Assembly (NCBI GenBank): GCA_019426215.1
Contig: CM033401.1
Span: 23,131,134-23,195,133 of the forward strand
Direction of reading: 5' to 3'
Length of the DNA: 64,000 nucleotides
Source: Buddleja alternifolia
Lineage: Eukaryota > Streptophyta > Magnoliopsida > Lamiales > Scrophulariaceae
In this document: piece after piece, positions 44,345 to 55,606 of the stretch
Layout of the letters: each line of letters begins with the position of its first letter
How positions within the stretch are numbered: position 1 is the first letter of the stretch
Translations under genes and position numbers: made by a program
Notes under the pieces: generated by a model
What the model was told of the DNA's origin: nothing
The model's database searches: none
The model's input: the letters and a program-made list of their open reading frames with translations, nothing else

Positions 44345-45674
44345 TGTTAACCGTCCGTAACAACACGGAATCGAACAAATAATATAGTGAAAGTAAGATC
44401 GTCTCCACAGGGAAGGTTATCAAGTACCAAACAAAGTTTATCTTATTATTTAGACTATCGATTATCAAAGATTTGAGATTTTAACTAATTAAAAGCCGAA
44501 ATTTATAAAAACATAATTAATTATAAATAATTAACAAAAATATAATTAAAATGAACAATCAATTAACGAAAGGCCTAGGGATTAAGATTTCATCAAGGTA
44601 TTTCTATGGATTATTGACTTTCAATGGATTATCATTCTTGTTTAAATTAAAGACCCAATTTCCTTAAATACATGAATACTCTCCCGAGATCTTCATGAGT
44701 ACCCACCTAAATTAATTAACGTCACTCCCATGATCAAAAACTAATTTAGATGAATCCATTAAGTTCTATGAATATTGTTTAACTAGTCTCATGCAAAATT
44801 ACCAATATCCCTATTAAGCAATTTACACATGTCTATTAAATCTGAACCGATAAACTAATTCACCTCCCGGTACTTCTTAATTCATCTTAAATCATGCAAT
44901 TGGTGTTCAAGCAATTACAAGTATTAAACTCTCATTAATAGATAAACCAAATAAGAAATCACATCCATAAATCATCAATAATCCAAATCAATACACAAGA
45001 CTACATCTTAAACCCTAGAAAATAATTTAGCTATGCATAATTAAAGAAAAACAAGAAATAAATTGCATAAACATAAAGTTACTCATGTTCAACAATGGAG
45101 TATTGGAAGAATACAACTTGAGAAGATGAAGCTTTTCTCCAAGAACTCCTCTCCAAGATCTACTTTTCTCTTCTTCAAGATCTATTCTCCAAGATCTACT
45201 TTTTTTCAAGAATGAATCCCTCTTCCACCTCTCTCTAGCCTATAAAACGTTTTTGCCACTTCTTTTTTACTAAAAAGGAGTCTTAGATACATAAATTATG
45301 CCCATCCAAGTCATAAAATCGGCCCACAAAAATATAAAAATCCGCAGCTGCACAGCTGTGCAGAATATCTGCACAACTGTGCAGTCTGCCTGTGCAGAAT
45401 TTTTTTCTTCATTTTTCTTCAACGAAACATTCTCGTTTGGCATTTCTAATGCATTTCTTCACATCCTCTTGGATAGCCTTCATTATTCTCGTAATAAATA
45501 CTCCTTCAACTCATCAAAATCATCGCTTTTATGCCTACAAAAGCATTGAAACGACTTAGAAATCAAAATACGTAAATTAGGCTAAAATAAAGGAAAAGAC
45601 TAACAACAAGGCATAAAATAAAGATAAATGTGAGGTAAATTATAATGAAAATATGTAAAATATGAGACCTAACA
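44345..45674 (-). repeat. 3' LTR of element E
   Basis: TGTTAACCGTCCGTAAC to GAGACCTAACA on the plus strand. It contains the palindromic cluster GCTGCACAGCTGTGCAG / CTGCACAACTGTGCAG at about 45345-45400, and TTTTATAGG (45240-45248) read on the minus strand as a possible TATA box. Confidence 0.93.
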
Positions 45675-45712
45675 AACACCCCACACTTAACCTTTACTCG
45701 TCCTCGAGTAAA
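45675..45712 (-). promoter_or_regulatory. Hairpin and polypurine tract of element E
   Basis: On the minus strand TTTACTCG-AGGA-CGAGTAAA (45712-45693) is followed by AAGTGTGGGGTGTT. The stem matches that of A in place and length but has A-T where A has G-C, a paired change. Confidence 0.85.
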
Positions 45713-46689
45713 TCCAAACAAAACAAAAACAAAAAAAACAAAACTAAAGATAACACCACTTTCGTAGGGAATACGATTGCACTTAGCACGTGCAATAAGC
45801 CGTTAAACCCCTAGGTTACCCCTAGTGGACGAGTTTTGTCTCGTGAGGGTTTGCAGAGAATATACCCACAAAATTCATGACAATCGTCTATCTGTCTCAT
45901 TGTTCATCAAATCAGCAACTAGTCACAACATTTATGACTCCCCACAATCATCACACATAAACCAATAAGCACATAAAATCAATATTTTTCCACATATGAA
46001 CATCTTTACTCTCAAGTCATCACACTAATCCCAAACAAGTTCAATTTCATATACATCCATTCGTGCTTGATTTATGAATTCTAGCAAGGGAACATCTCAG
46101 TTATTTCAAGCAAAAACACAACATTTATCGTATTGCATCTTCATTCACTTTTCTTCATTCAAAATTTATCAACCTGTGCAATGTCTCGCTAGTCAAGCTT
46201 TCTATGTCACCCTTGTAACAAGTTTTGGGTCAATGACTCTCAAACCAGTCGATTTTAAGGCACTAGGTGTCAAGACACCCCAACGGATTTAATCACTCGA
46301 GTGACAAAGGCTAAAAACGAAACTGGGTGATTTTAGCATTCAATGGCCACCGAATCAACCTTTTCTCACTATTTTTCTTTTTTTTTTCTTCAACTTTTCC
46401 CCAATATCACCATGTATCAAAAATATGTAATTGCTTTTATCTCCCCGATCAATTCCCTTTACTAGAACTCGTGTGTAGTGTGTAAAGATGCATAAAAATT
46501 TCACAAATCTCAGGCTCAGTGATCAAACTCAATAAAAGAGTATCCATGTACAGAAATCAAATCCATATGTTTATATAGTCAAGAGCTCAAATATGGGAAC
46601 ACAAATATTATGAACAAGTCAACCAATTTTCAACAACAACTCAGCAAAAATTGACGTATGCCCAATTCTTTCACCACTTAACCACATTA

Positions 46690-47028
46690 CCCCACACTTG
46701 AGCAATTCAATAAACGCAATACTCAATAAAAAACCATGTAATATGTCCGATCCTTTCACCAATTTAACAACAAACACCCCACACTTGAGCAATTCAATAT
46801 ACGCAATCACAACCTCACAACATGCAATCAATCAATTTTCAGCAACAACTCAGCAAAAATTGACGTATGCCCAATTCTTTCACCACTTAACCACATTACC
46901 CCACACTTGAGCAATTCAATCAATACCACATGTAATAATCCCACAATTAACAACAAACACCCCACACTTGAGCAATTCAATATACGCAATCACAACCTCA
47001 CAACATGCAATCAATCACCCCACACTTA
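46690..47028 (-). repeat. Five repeated polypurine-like motifs in element E
   Basis: CCCCACACTT on the plus strand at 46690, 46777, 46899, 46960 and 47018, four of them followed by GAGCAATTCAAT. Read on the minus strand they are AAGTGTGGGG, the same as the true polypurine tract at 45679-45689. Longer blocks around them (GCAACAACTCAGCAAAAATT, and CACAACCTCACAACATGC) are also repeated. Confidence 0.88.
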
Positions 47029-47882
47029 AAATATCACATTGTCCTCAATGTAATCAAGTGAAACCGATAATCAAGAACGGAAGCAAAATGTAATTAAAAG
47101 AATAGTGAAAGAAATACTCCCCTATTAATGTGCAGGATGGCCTGGGAGTAGGTATCGTGATGGTCGCTCGTGGTAGGATCCGTGGGGATCAGCTTTAGAG
47201 CCTGGTCAGTGAAAGACCCCATTGCTTTTCGAGCCTGTTTTGACATTGTGAGCAAAATCCAAACGATGGGCTGCTGGTGGGAATTAGATTTGCACAGTCC
47301 AAATTGTCTGACCCCAAAGCAGCAGCCAAACGACAGATCGGAGGTGGAGCTGTGTGTGAGTGGGTAGCGACCGTTAGGTGTGAGCAGATCAGCGACGGTG
47401 ACGTTCGGAGTTGCGCTCGGTCGCTGCAGAATGGAGTAGAACGGCGGCGATGCGGTGTGTAAACAGGCGGCGGCGTGTGGTTTTGAGTGGCTCTCGGGCG
47501 CGCGACGGAACTTTGGGCGAAGGCGGCGTGAACTGTGGGCGAAGGCGGTTTACGAGTCGTGGTCGAACGGCGGTGTGGAGATGGAAGTTCCGGTGGAAGG
47601 TTGAGGGTGTGAGAAGAAACGCGACAGTGGCGCGGTGTTAAACGGTGAAGACGAGAGGTGGTGCGGCTTCGTGGTGTGCGGCGATTGGCGGCACGGTGAC
47701 TGGTCGGCGAGAGAGAGAGCCGACGGCTCTTATGAGAGAAACGAGAGAGAAGGAGAGAAGTTGGCTGAATTGGAGTGTTTGTGAGGGGGTTGACTGATTT
47801 GGGGGATTTTTGACCCACTTTTCAATTTATTGTTTTTTTTTTTTTGGAAAAAATTCTGAGGGTGTAAAAAAGTGAGAAAATT

Positions 47883-48056
47883 TTGCACAATTGTGCACGA
47901 AAATTGTACAGTTGTGCACGGCGAGTTTGGATCTTGTGCGAAAATTTTGCACAATTATGCTGAAAAATTGCACAACTGTGCACCTAACATTTTTCTAAGT
48001 GCGAAAATTGTGCACAGTGGTGCTAAAATTAGCACAATTGTGCACCTAATTTACAT
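47883..48056 (-). repeat. Cluster of GTGCAC-type palindromes in spacer of element E
   Basis: Six related motifs, for example TTGCACAATTGTGCAC and TTGCACAACTGTGCAC, within about 170 bp. The LTRs of the same element carry the related CTGCACAACTGTGCAG. Confidence 0.85.
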
Positions 48057-48240
48057 TGTATAATGCCCCATGCACCTCGTTTTTCATGTTTTTTTTTTTA
48101 CCTGCAACAAGAATAGCTTGCAATAGTAAAGCATTTGAGCACCAAAAAATAAAAATAAAATAAAAATTCCAAACATAAAATACTGAAAACAAAATAAGCA
48201 GAAAGAAGAAAACGACAATGACAAAAATAACGAAAACTCT

Positions 48241-48286
48241 TGGGTTGCCTCCCAAGCAGCGCTTGTTTAAAGTCATTAGCTCGACT
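48241..48286 (-). promoter_or_regulatory. Conserved Athila post-pol noncoding motif (copy in E)
   Basis: On the minus strand AGTCGAGCTAATGACT, then AAGCGCTGCTTGGGAGGC and AACCCA, nearly the same as in A and D. Confidence 0.7.
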
Positions 48287-48295
48287 TAGACAAAA

Positions 48296-50731
48296 TTATT
48301 GTTGAGTTTTGGCGAGGGAAATTTCTTTCCCTCGAGGAATATCATCGCCTGAAAAATACAAAGCACGATTAATCCTTTTCATATCAGATAAATTCCAACC
48401 TATTCCGTCTTTCTTCCATTGTAAATCAGTTAACCATCGGTCCATTTCAGGTTTACCAATTATAGCATTTACAATAACAGTTAGAATCGTATTGTTTCCA
48501 AGAAGAACGTACCTGAGATATGGTGGAAGAGGTTTAAGTTTTACTTTAGGTCTAGAAGATATTTCGCGATACGACTCTAGTGGATCTCTTTTACCTTGAG
48601 CAATTTCTTCTTTGATGGCCTCTTCAATCACATCCACTGAATAACATTTTTCTTCAAAAGGTGGAGATTTCATCACCTTATTTAAGTCGAACTCCACCTT
48701 CTCCTCTCCAATGTTCAACGCTAGCTTGCCAGCACGCACGTCGATGACGGTTCCCGTAGTTGCGAGAAACGTTCTTCCAAGGATGATTGGTGTTTTTGAA
48801 TTTTCATCTATCTCAAGCACCACGAAGTCACATGGGATGTAGAACTTGCCCACTTTCACGAAAACGTCTTCTAATATTCCCATAGGGCGTTTGATGCTCC
48901 CATCCACCAATTGAAGTGACATCTTTGTGTTTTTAAGCTTTTGAAAGCCTAATTTCCTGCAAATTGAATAAGGCATTAGACTAACACTAGCTCCTAAATC
49001 ACAAAGTGCTTTATCAAAGTGGACTTTTTCAATAGTGCAAGGAAGTGAAAAACTCCCTGGATCCTTTAGCTTTGGAGGAATGTTTCGTTGGATTATGGCA
49101 CTGCATTCTTCATTCAAGGAGATTGTTTCCACGTCTTCTAATTTCTTTCTATTGCTCAACAGCTCTTTGAGATACTTCTCACAAATAGGCATCTGAGCCT
49201 GAGCATCTGTATACGGAATGTTGCGGTTCAACAGTCTAAGTGTTTGAAGAAATTTCTCTTGCTGCTTGTCCAACCTCTTGTGTTGCAACCTTTGGGGAAA
49301 TGGAATTGGAGGAACATATGGTTTCACATATGGCTTTGGGATAACCTTTTCTGGCTCAACCTTGTCTGAAGATTCAAAGATTGAATTATCCTTCGTCACA
49401 AATTCATCTCTGTGTACAGCATGTGGCTCAAATTCTTCAATTATATTTTCGTTTATCAGAGTCACTGCATTACACTGTCCTCTCGGATTCTCCTCTGTTT
49501 GGCTAGGCAGTGTACCCTTTGACCTCGAATTCATAGAACTTGCCAATTGTCCAACTTGTAATTCCAGATTCTTCGTTGCTCCCACTACCAGGTCAATTTT
49601 TGCTTCCAGATTCTCAAACCGTTTTGCTGTTCCATTAGCGAGCTTTTCAATGGCTAATTCCCAAGCTTGTGGTTCTCGAGGTGGTGGTCCCTGCTGATTT
49701 GTTTGTTGAAAATTCTGAGGACCATGCTGTTGGAAACCTGGAGGAAACTGCTGTCTAGGAGGATTTGCTTGAGCTCCTTGGTTCCCTTGGCCTCCCCAAG
49801 AAAAGTTAGGGTGATTTCGCCAACCCGAATTGTAGGTGTTCGAAAATGGATTTCCTTGCTACTTATTCTGATATGATAAATAGTTAACTTGCTCGATGAG
49901 TGGGCAATCAGTTGCCATATGAGGTGCCCCACAAACATCACAAGCTAAAGTAGGCTGAGATACTGCACTAACATTTCCCTTGAGTCCCTCCATGTGCTTG
50001 ACAAGTGCTTCAATGTTAGCATTAAGCAATGTAATGTTATCTACATTGTGTATGCCCGGTGTTTTCTTTGCAGCCCGACTATCACTTGCCCACTGATAAC
50101 TTTTGGATGCCATTTCGTCCATAAGAGCTAATGCATCATCTGGATTCTTTGCCATAAAACTCCCTCCCGCAGCTGCATCGATATTCATTCGGATACTATG
50201 TGATAGACCATTGTAGAAAGTCTGCACAAGCTTCCAACTAGGAATACCGTGATGTGGGCATTTTCTGAGTAGTTCTTTATACCTTTCCCATGCTTGGTAG
50301 AGGGTTTCACTATCAGTTTGCATGAATCCTGTGATTGCATTCCTTAACTGGGCAGTCTTGGCTGGGGGAAAATACTTCGTCAGAAACGCAGTCGACAAAT
50401 CAGCCCAAGTGGTGAACTTATTTGCCGGCTGATTTTTCAGCCACTCTTTAGCCCTTTTAGACAGGGAGAATGGGAAGAGTCGTAGTCTTATGGCATCCTC
50501 AGTAACGCCATTCCTCTTGAAAGTACTGCAGATTTCCAAGAAATTGCCTAGATGGGAATGAGGATCCTCCCTCTCAATATCTCCCTCAAATGCAGTGTGT
50601 TGGAGCATCTGAATGATAGCCGGCTTCAACTCAAAGGTGTTGGCCTGAACAGTTGGTACCGCTATGCTGGAGGTTAAGTTCTGATATGTTGGTGTAGCAT
50701 AATTTCGGAGAGTTCTCTGCTCCTCAGCCAT
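48296..50731 (-). pseudogene. Gag-protease of element E, one in-frame stop, pol deleted
   Basis: Starts MAEEQRTLRNYATPTYQN at 50731. The gag core reads HLGNFLEICSTFKRNGV and AWERYKELLRKCPHHGIP. A zinc knuckle follows (CDVCGAPHMATDC), then NTYNSGWRNHPNFSWGG, a hallmark of Athila gag, a coiled coil, and an aspartic protease with active site FDKALCDLGASVSLMPY and ILGRTFLATTG. One TAG (49859-49861) interrupts the otherwise single frame after YQNK. Protease is followed by the first residues of the pol linker (KPLPPYLRYVLLG, then GIGWNLSDMKRI) and then unrelated sequence to the stop near 48296, so reverse transcriptase and integrase were lost in one deletion near 48350. With the stop suppressed, gag and protease could be made. 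Confidence 0.92.
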
Positions 50732-50858
50732 TCTGAAACAATAATATCAAGTATCAAAGTTCAAACAAAGAAAAATCCAAAACAAAAATAAATAAATAAA
50801 GAAAAATGTCTAAACTAATAAGAATCAACTTTTTATTGATATTGACTATTTGTTGCCT

Positions 50859-50876
50859 TCCCCGGCAACGACGCCA
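50859..50876 (-). promoter_or_regulatory. Primer binding site of element E (tRNA-Asp-like)
   Basis: On the minus strand TGGCGTCGTTGCCGGGGA, one base different from the site of D (GCGTCG for GCGCCG). Confidence 0.88.
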
Positions 50877-50879
50877 ATT

Positions 50880-52210
50880 TGTTAACCGTCCGTAACAACA
50901 CGAAATCGAACAAATAATATAGTGAAAGTAAGATCGTCTCCACAGGGAAGGTTATCAAGTACCAAACAAAGTTTATCTTATTATTTAGACTATCGATTAT
51001 CAAAGATTTGAGATTTGAACTAATTAAAAGCCGAAATTTATAAAAACATAATTAATTATAAATAATTAACAAAAATATAATTAAAACGAACAATCAATTA
51101 ACGAAAGGCCTAGGGATTAAGATTTCATCAAGGTATTTCTATGGATTATTGACTTTCAATGGATTATCATTCTTGTTTAAATTAAAGACCCAATTTCCTT
51201 AAATACATGAATACTCTCCCGAGATCTTCATGAGTACCCACCTAAATTAATTAACGTCACTCCCATGATCAAAAACTAATTTAGATGAATCCATTAAGTT
51301 CTATGAATATTGTTTAACTAGTCTCATGCAAAATTACCAATATTCCTATTAAGCAATTTACACATGTCTATTAAATCTGAACCGATAAACTAATTCACCT
51401 CCCGGTACTTCTTAATTCATCTTAAATCATGCAATTGGTGATCAAGCAATTACAAGCATTAAACTCTCATTAATAGATAAACCAAACAAGAAATCACATC
51501 CATAAATCATCAATAATCCAAATCAATACACAAGACTACATCTTAAACCCTAGAAAATAATTTAGCTATGCATAATTAAAGAAAAACAAGAAATAAATTG
51601 CATAAACATAAAGTTACTCATGTTCAACAATGGAGTATTGGAAGAATACAACTTGAGAAGATAAAGCTTTTCTCCAAGAACTCCTCTCCAAGATCTACTT
51701 TTCTCTTCTTCAAGATCTATTCTCCAAGATCTACTTTTTTTCAAGAATGAATCCCTCTTCCACCTGTCTCTAGCCTATAAAACGTTTTTGCCACTTCTTT
51801 TTTACTAGAAAGTAGTCTTAGATACATAAATTATGCCCATCCAAGTCATAAAATCGGCCCACAAAAATATAAAAATCCGCAGCTGCACAGCTGTGCAGAA
51901 TATCTGCACAACTGTGCAGTCTGCCTGTGCAGAATTTTTTTCTTCATTTTTCTTCAACGAAACATTCTCGTTTGGCATTTCTAATGCATTTCTTCACATC
52001 CTCTTGGATAACCTTCATTATTCTCGTAATAAATACTCCTTCAACTCATCAAAATCATCGCTTTTATGCCTACAAAAGCATTGAAACGACTTAGAAATCA
52101 AAATACGTAAATTAGGCTAAAAATAAAGGAAAAGACTAACAACAAGGCATAAAATAAAGATAAATGTGAGGTAAATTATAATGAAAATATGTAAAATATG
52201 AGACCTAACA
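50880..52210 (-). repeat. 5' LTR of element E
   Basis: 1331 bp; same ends as the other copy. It is the transcription-start LTR on the minus strand and holds the palindromic cluster at about 51881-51936. Confidence 0.93.
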
Positions 52211-55200
52211 GAACCCGAAGCTCTTTCTACAGAATTAGGTAGTTATCGGGGTAAGTACTTGTCTTAGACAAAGTATTTTATCCTTTCCTATGTTTTTCTT
52301 TTTAACACTAGGATAAATTGTTTTTCAGCCTTTAGCGAATATAAAATATAATATACACTGAATGTATTAGAAGGATTCAATATTCCTATTCGTGTTGATC
52401 CCCTTACTTCATTCCTCAATCTTGAAAATGATGAAGTAGTCCCGGAGCTTGAGGTTATGGAAACTGAAGTTCCTATAGATCAAGCGACTGAAACAGTCGA
52501 AAAGAGTCCTCAGGGTAAGCGTTTTAGTCTTTTTATCGTCTATTTCTACTTTGTAGAAATTTTGTTTGTTTTCTCAAACGCTTGCATGTGTCAGCTAAAC
52601 TGCCCCAGACGCTGATGCATCTCCACCTCCCGAGGGCATTGTAGAATTGGATGTAGATATGGCGATAGTTGTGAATATCGCTAAAGAATTTGATGAAGAC
52701 CTTCCTGACGGTGAAACATCTCCGGTCAGTGAAGCGACTTTTCATGCTGAGTGGTCGATAGAAGTGGCTCCTATTTCAACTAAAACGATTGCAATTGTTC
52801 CTACTCCAACCAGACCTCCTCATCGTGTCATCGACTTCTTTCCTCGTGGCTATGATGAAGATGTTGAATTCTACTATGCAGCCAGAGAAAATGACATCAA
52901 GAGTTTAGTTGAAATGGAGATCAACTTCCAGGATACTCTCCACAACCCTGCTATCTCTAACACTGACAAGTTTGGTTTCTTCGAGTGGTTCGCTAATCTC
53001 GGTCTTCACTTGCTTGAACGTCTTCAATCGCGACTCGAATGCATTCGGCGACCAGCGATCAACATGAAAGAATTCAACGAAAAGCGTTTCAATTTTACTG
53101 GTCATTCTGCAGAATCTTTTTATCCTTTACGCCAGAATAAAATCGTTATAAAAAATCCTCACATAGGTGATTGGTTGAAGAACACCGACGAAGAAATTCT
53201 TAACAAAATTGGATACTCTGCTCTGCCTAAGGCTGTTCATTCTCCTCAAAACGCTCTATCCCCAAAGCCTCTTAAATCGTGGAAAGGAAAATGACCAGTC
53301 GTCGCTGAGCGTCCTAATCTTATCAATTCTTGGATAGAAGATGAAGCCCGCGAGTATGTGGCTAGATTATGGGCAGACGACTATGATGAAGAAGTGGAAC
53401 GATTTGAGAAGTATCTTGTCGCTAGAACAGATAAGAAAAAGGCCGTAAAGCTTGGCAGGCGGTGGATGATGGATACTAAAAGATGGGCTAAAGAATTTGT
53501 GTTACATTTCTACACGCTAGAAGAGCTTGTGAGATATCCTTTCTTGTTTGAATTTGGAGTGGAATACAGACGCAGAGGTTTTGCTGTGCTTCTACTCGAG
53601 CAGCGCAAAAATCTGGTTGCATATTAGCGATTTGCCTTATTACAGGCAGTCGATAGAACGCTATATTCGCCAGCATCTAGCCTTAGTCGCTCAGAGAGGA
53701 CGCTATGTTTATCATCCGACTCAAGATTTTGTACACCGTATCTTTCCCGATCTAAATGAAGATGCCTCCACCAGTAAGTGATTAATTCCGCCAGGGCAAA
53801 GTGAAGCTCACATGAGACTGGACAATGACCATGCTGAGTTTGCAGGATTTTACAGAGACAGGAGAGCGATTGTAGAGAATGCACAATCGCTGGACATTAC
53901 CTTCAATGAATATTTTAGCCTAAATGACTTCAGAGGCTATAATCTTTACCTTGTCTTAATATGTGAGCAGAACATTCAAGTGGCCAAGATGATTTCGCTA
54001 ATTAAGCCCGTAGACCAAGACGCTGCCCAAGCGCTAATGCCCTTTTTTTTGGACTTCTACAATTCTTATATTTCAAGAGTTGATCTGCCAGAAGATGTGC
54101 ACTTTGCACTAAGCACAGAAAAGCACAAAGACGTTATATTCTACATTCTGCAGACCAACATCCTAAGTCCAAGGCATGTGATGGAAGCGATTGGCCCACT
54201 CTGGGTCATTGCTGTTGAGAAACCTTCCCCTCAAGTGGAGATTGTTGAGATGGAATTGGCTGTGGAGGTCGTTCCGACACCAGACGCTGATATGCAAACC
54301 GAAGTTGCCCCTAGCGCTCCAGTAGTCGAAGTTCCAGTTTCTACTCAATCTGTTGAGCAAGCGATAGAAGAAGTGCATGCAGAAATTGCCGAAGAGCCTG
54401 AAGAGCCATTTATCCGAGATAAATCCAAAGGAAAGGCTGTAGTATCTAGCTCATACAGACTCATTCCATCCCCTGAGCTTTCTTCTTCATTGGACTCGAA
54501 AAGTGATCAAGAGAGTCGAGACTTTAGACGAGCTGTTCGGAACTCGCTTAATACCATCGAGGGTTCTTGCTCAAAGATGCTTAAAAATAATGATCTACAT
54601 ATCAAGTTAGTCTCCGACACCAGAAGCTGTGATATTGTAAACACTACTACAAAAAGCACCATAGTGATCATGGACAGCATATCACCGCTGATCACTACCC
54701 TTTCCGAAGAGTTCAATCATCACTTAACCTAGACTGCTTCTGCAGATACTAAGCGTCATAATGCTTCCAACACAGTTGCTCAAAGTATCGCTGAGCAAGT
54801 TGCGCTACTTGTTGAAGAAGTTAGGCTACTGCGACGAGATATCGCTGACCTCAAGACTTCCCTTGATGAAGTCAAGAAAGGGGAAAAGAAGGGAAAAATC
54901 AAGTTTCCAAGAGCTCCCTAAGTCTTGAAGACACTCGCTGGAATGAGCTTCAACAAACCATTTCATCTATCCAGCAAAGCGAAAGCCACACTTTTATAAA
55001 GATTTCCCATCCTAGACTTCTCAATTGATCTCTTAGATTGGGTATTCCTCCATTTGCTACTTACATTCCTAAGAATGTGACAAGAAATCGAGCTCCGGTC
55101 ACTCGAACTTTTGAAATATTTGGAGACCTGTTATGTGAACTAGGAGTTGATCCAACTATTTGGCACAAGCGCCTCAGTTGCTTTGAAGAATTGGCTGAAG

Positions 55201-55349
55201 GAATGAGAGTGCAATATGCAAATGAAACGCATAGGCGAATGGTAGACGCTAATAATGTTTTGTGGAAGTTTGCTCAACAAATGTTCAAACAAGAGCAAAA
55301 AGACGCTATGAAACCCCAGTCTTCTTCAGGAACTAAGCGAAAGCGCTAG
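52211..55349 (+). pseudogene. Extra 3' gene of copia C1, third segment with introns
   Basis: Two GT-AG introns (52251-52370, 120 bp, and 52515-52608, 94 bp) are both phase 1, and removing them keeps one frame from the GAACC junction into the long downstream frame. That frame reads VIDFFPRGYDEDVEFYYAAR, WFANLGLHLLERLQSRLE, WMMDTKRWAKEFVLHFYTLE, then after one frame change near 53625 it continues to a Pro/Val/Glu-rich part and a coiled coil (VALLVEEVRLLRRDIADLK). Stops at 53292, 53779 and 54730 look like single substitutions. A last open piece (55038-55349) ends in a basic tail. No membrane segment or known domain stands out. Confidence 0.65.
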
Positions 55350-55606
55350 ATATTCATTGCTCATTTTCTCTTATTGCTTTAAAAATTTCCTTACGTATGA
55401 TTTTGCTTTATCTAACTCATTGTACTTACATTGATATATATGAATGAATGAGTTTTGACAGAAACATCTTGTTTTTCGCTATAATGTGCTAACTTATAGC
55501 TAACACTCTAACTGTTTAAACGCTAACTTACAATCTTTGTCAATCTTTTTCTAGCTCTTGGATTATAAAAGAGTCAAAGTCTTGACATCATCAAAAAGGG
55601 GGAAAT
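55350..55606 (+). other. 3' untranslated region and polypurine tract of C1
   Basis: Short A/T-rich stretch ending in AAAAAGGGGGAAAT (55593-55606) directly before the 3' LTR. Confidence 0.8.

Larger units (their letters stand above)
45713..48240 (-). other. 3' noncoding region of element E
   Basis: It contains five polypurine-like motifs (46690-47028), blocks shared with A and D (CTCGTGAGGGTTTGCAGA near 45839, CACTCGAGTGA near 46291), a purine/pyrimidine-biased stretch at 47195-47818 and the palindromic spacer at 47883-48056. The 207-codon minus frame at 47818-47195 is Arg/Ser/Pro/His-rich low complexity, and I do not take it as a gene. Confidence 0.75.
44345..52210 (-). mobile_element. Athila-type element E, gag-protease only, non-autonomous
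   Basis: Two LTRs (44345-45674 and 50880-52210) are flanked by GAACC on both sides (44340-44344 and 52211-52215). The minus strand reads LTR, tRNA-Asp-like primer site, gag, protease, a stub of pol, the conserved post-pol motif, a palindrome-rich spacer, repeated polypurine-like motifs, hairpin, polypurine tract, LTR. Reverse transcriptase, RNase H and integrase are missing. The LTRs differ at only about a dozen positions over 1330 bp by eye, so it moved recently, presumably using proteins from another element. Confidence 0.93.

Noticed and set aside
47195..47818. A 207-codon minus-strand open frame in element E
   Set aside because: It is Arg/Ser/Pro/His-rich low complexity in a G/C-rich noncoding spacer, overlaps plus-strand open frames, and matches no Athila protein.
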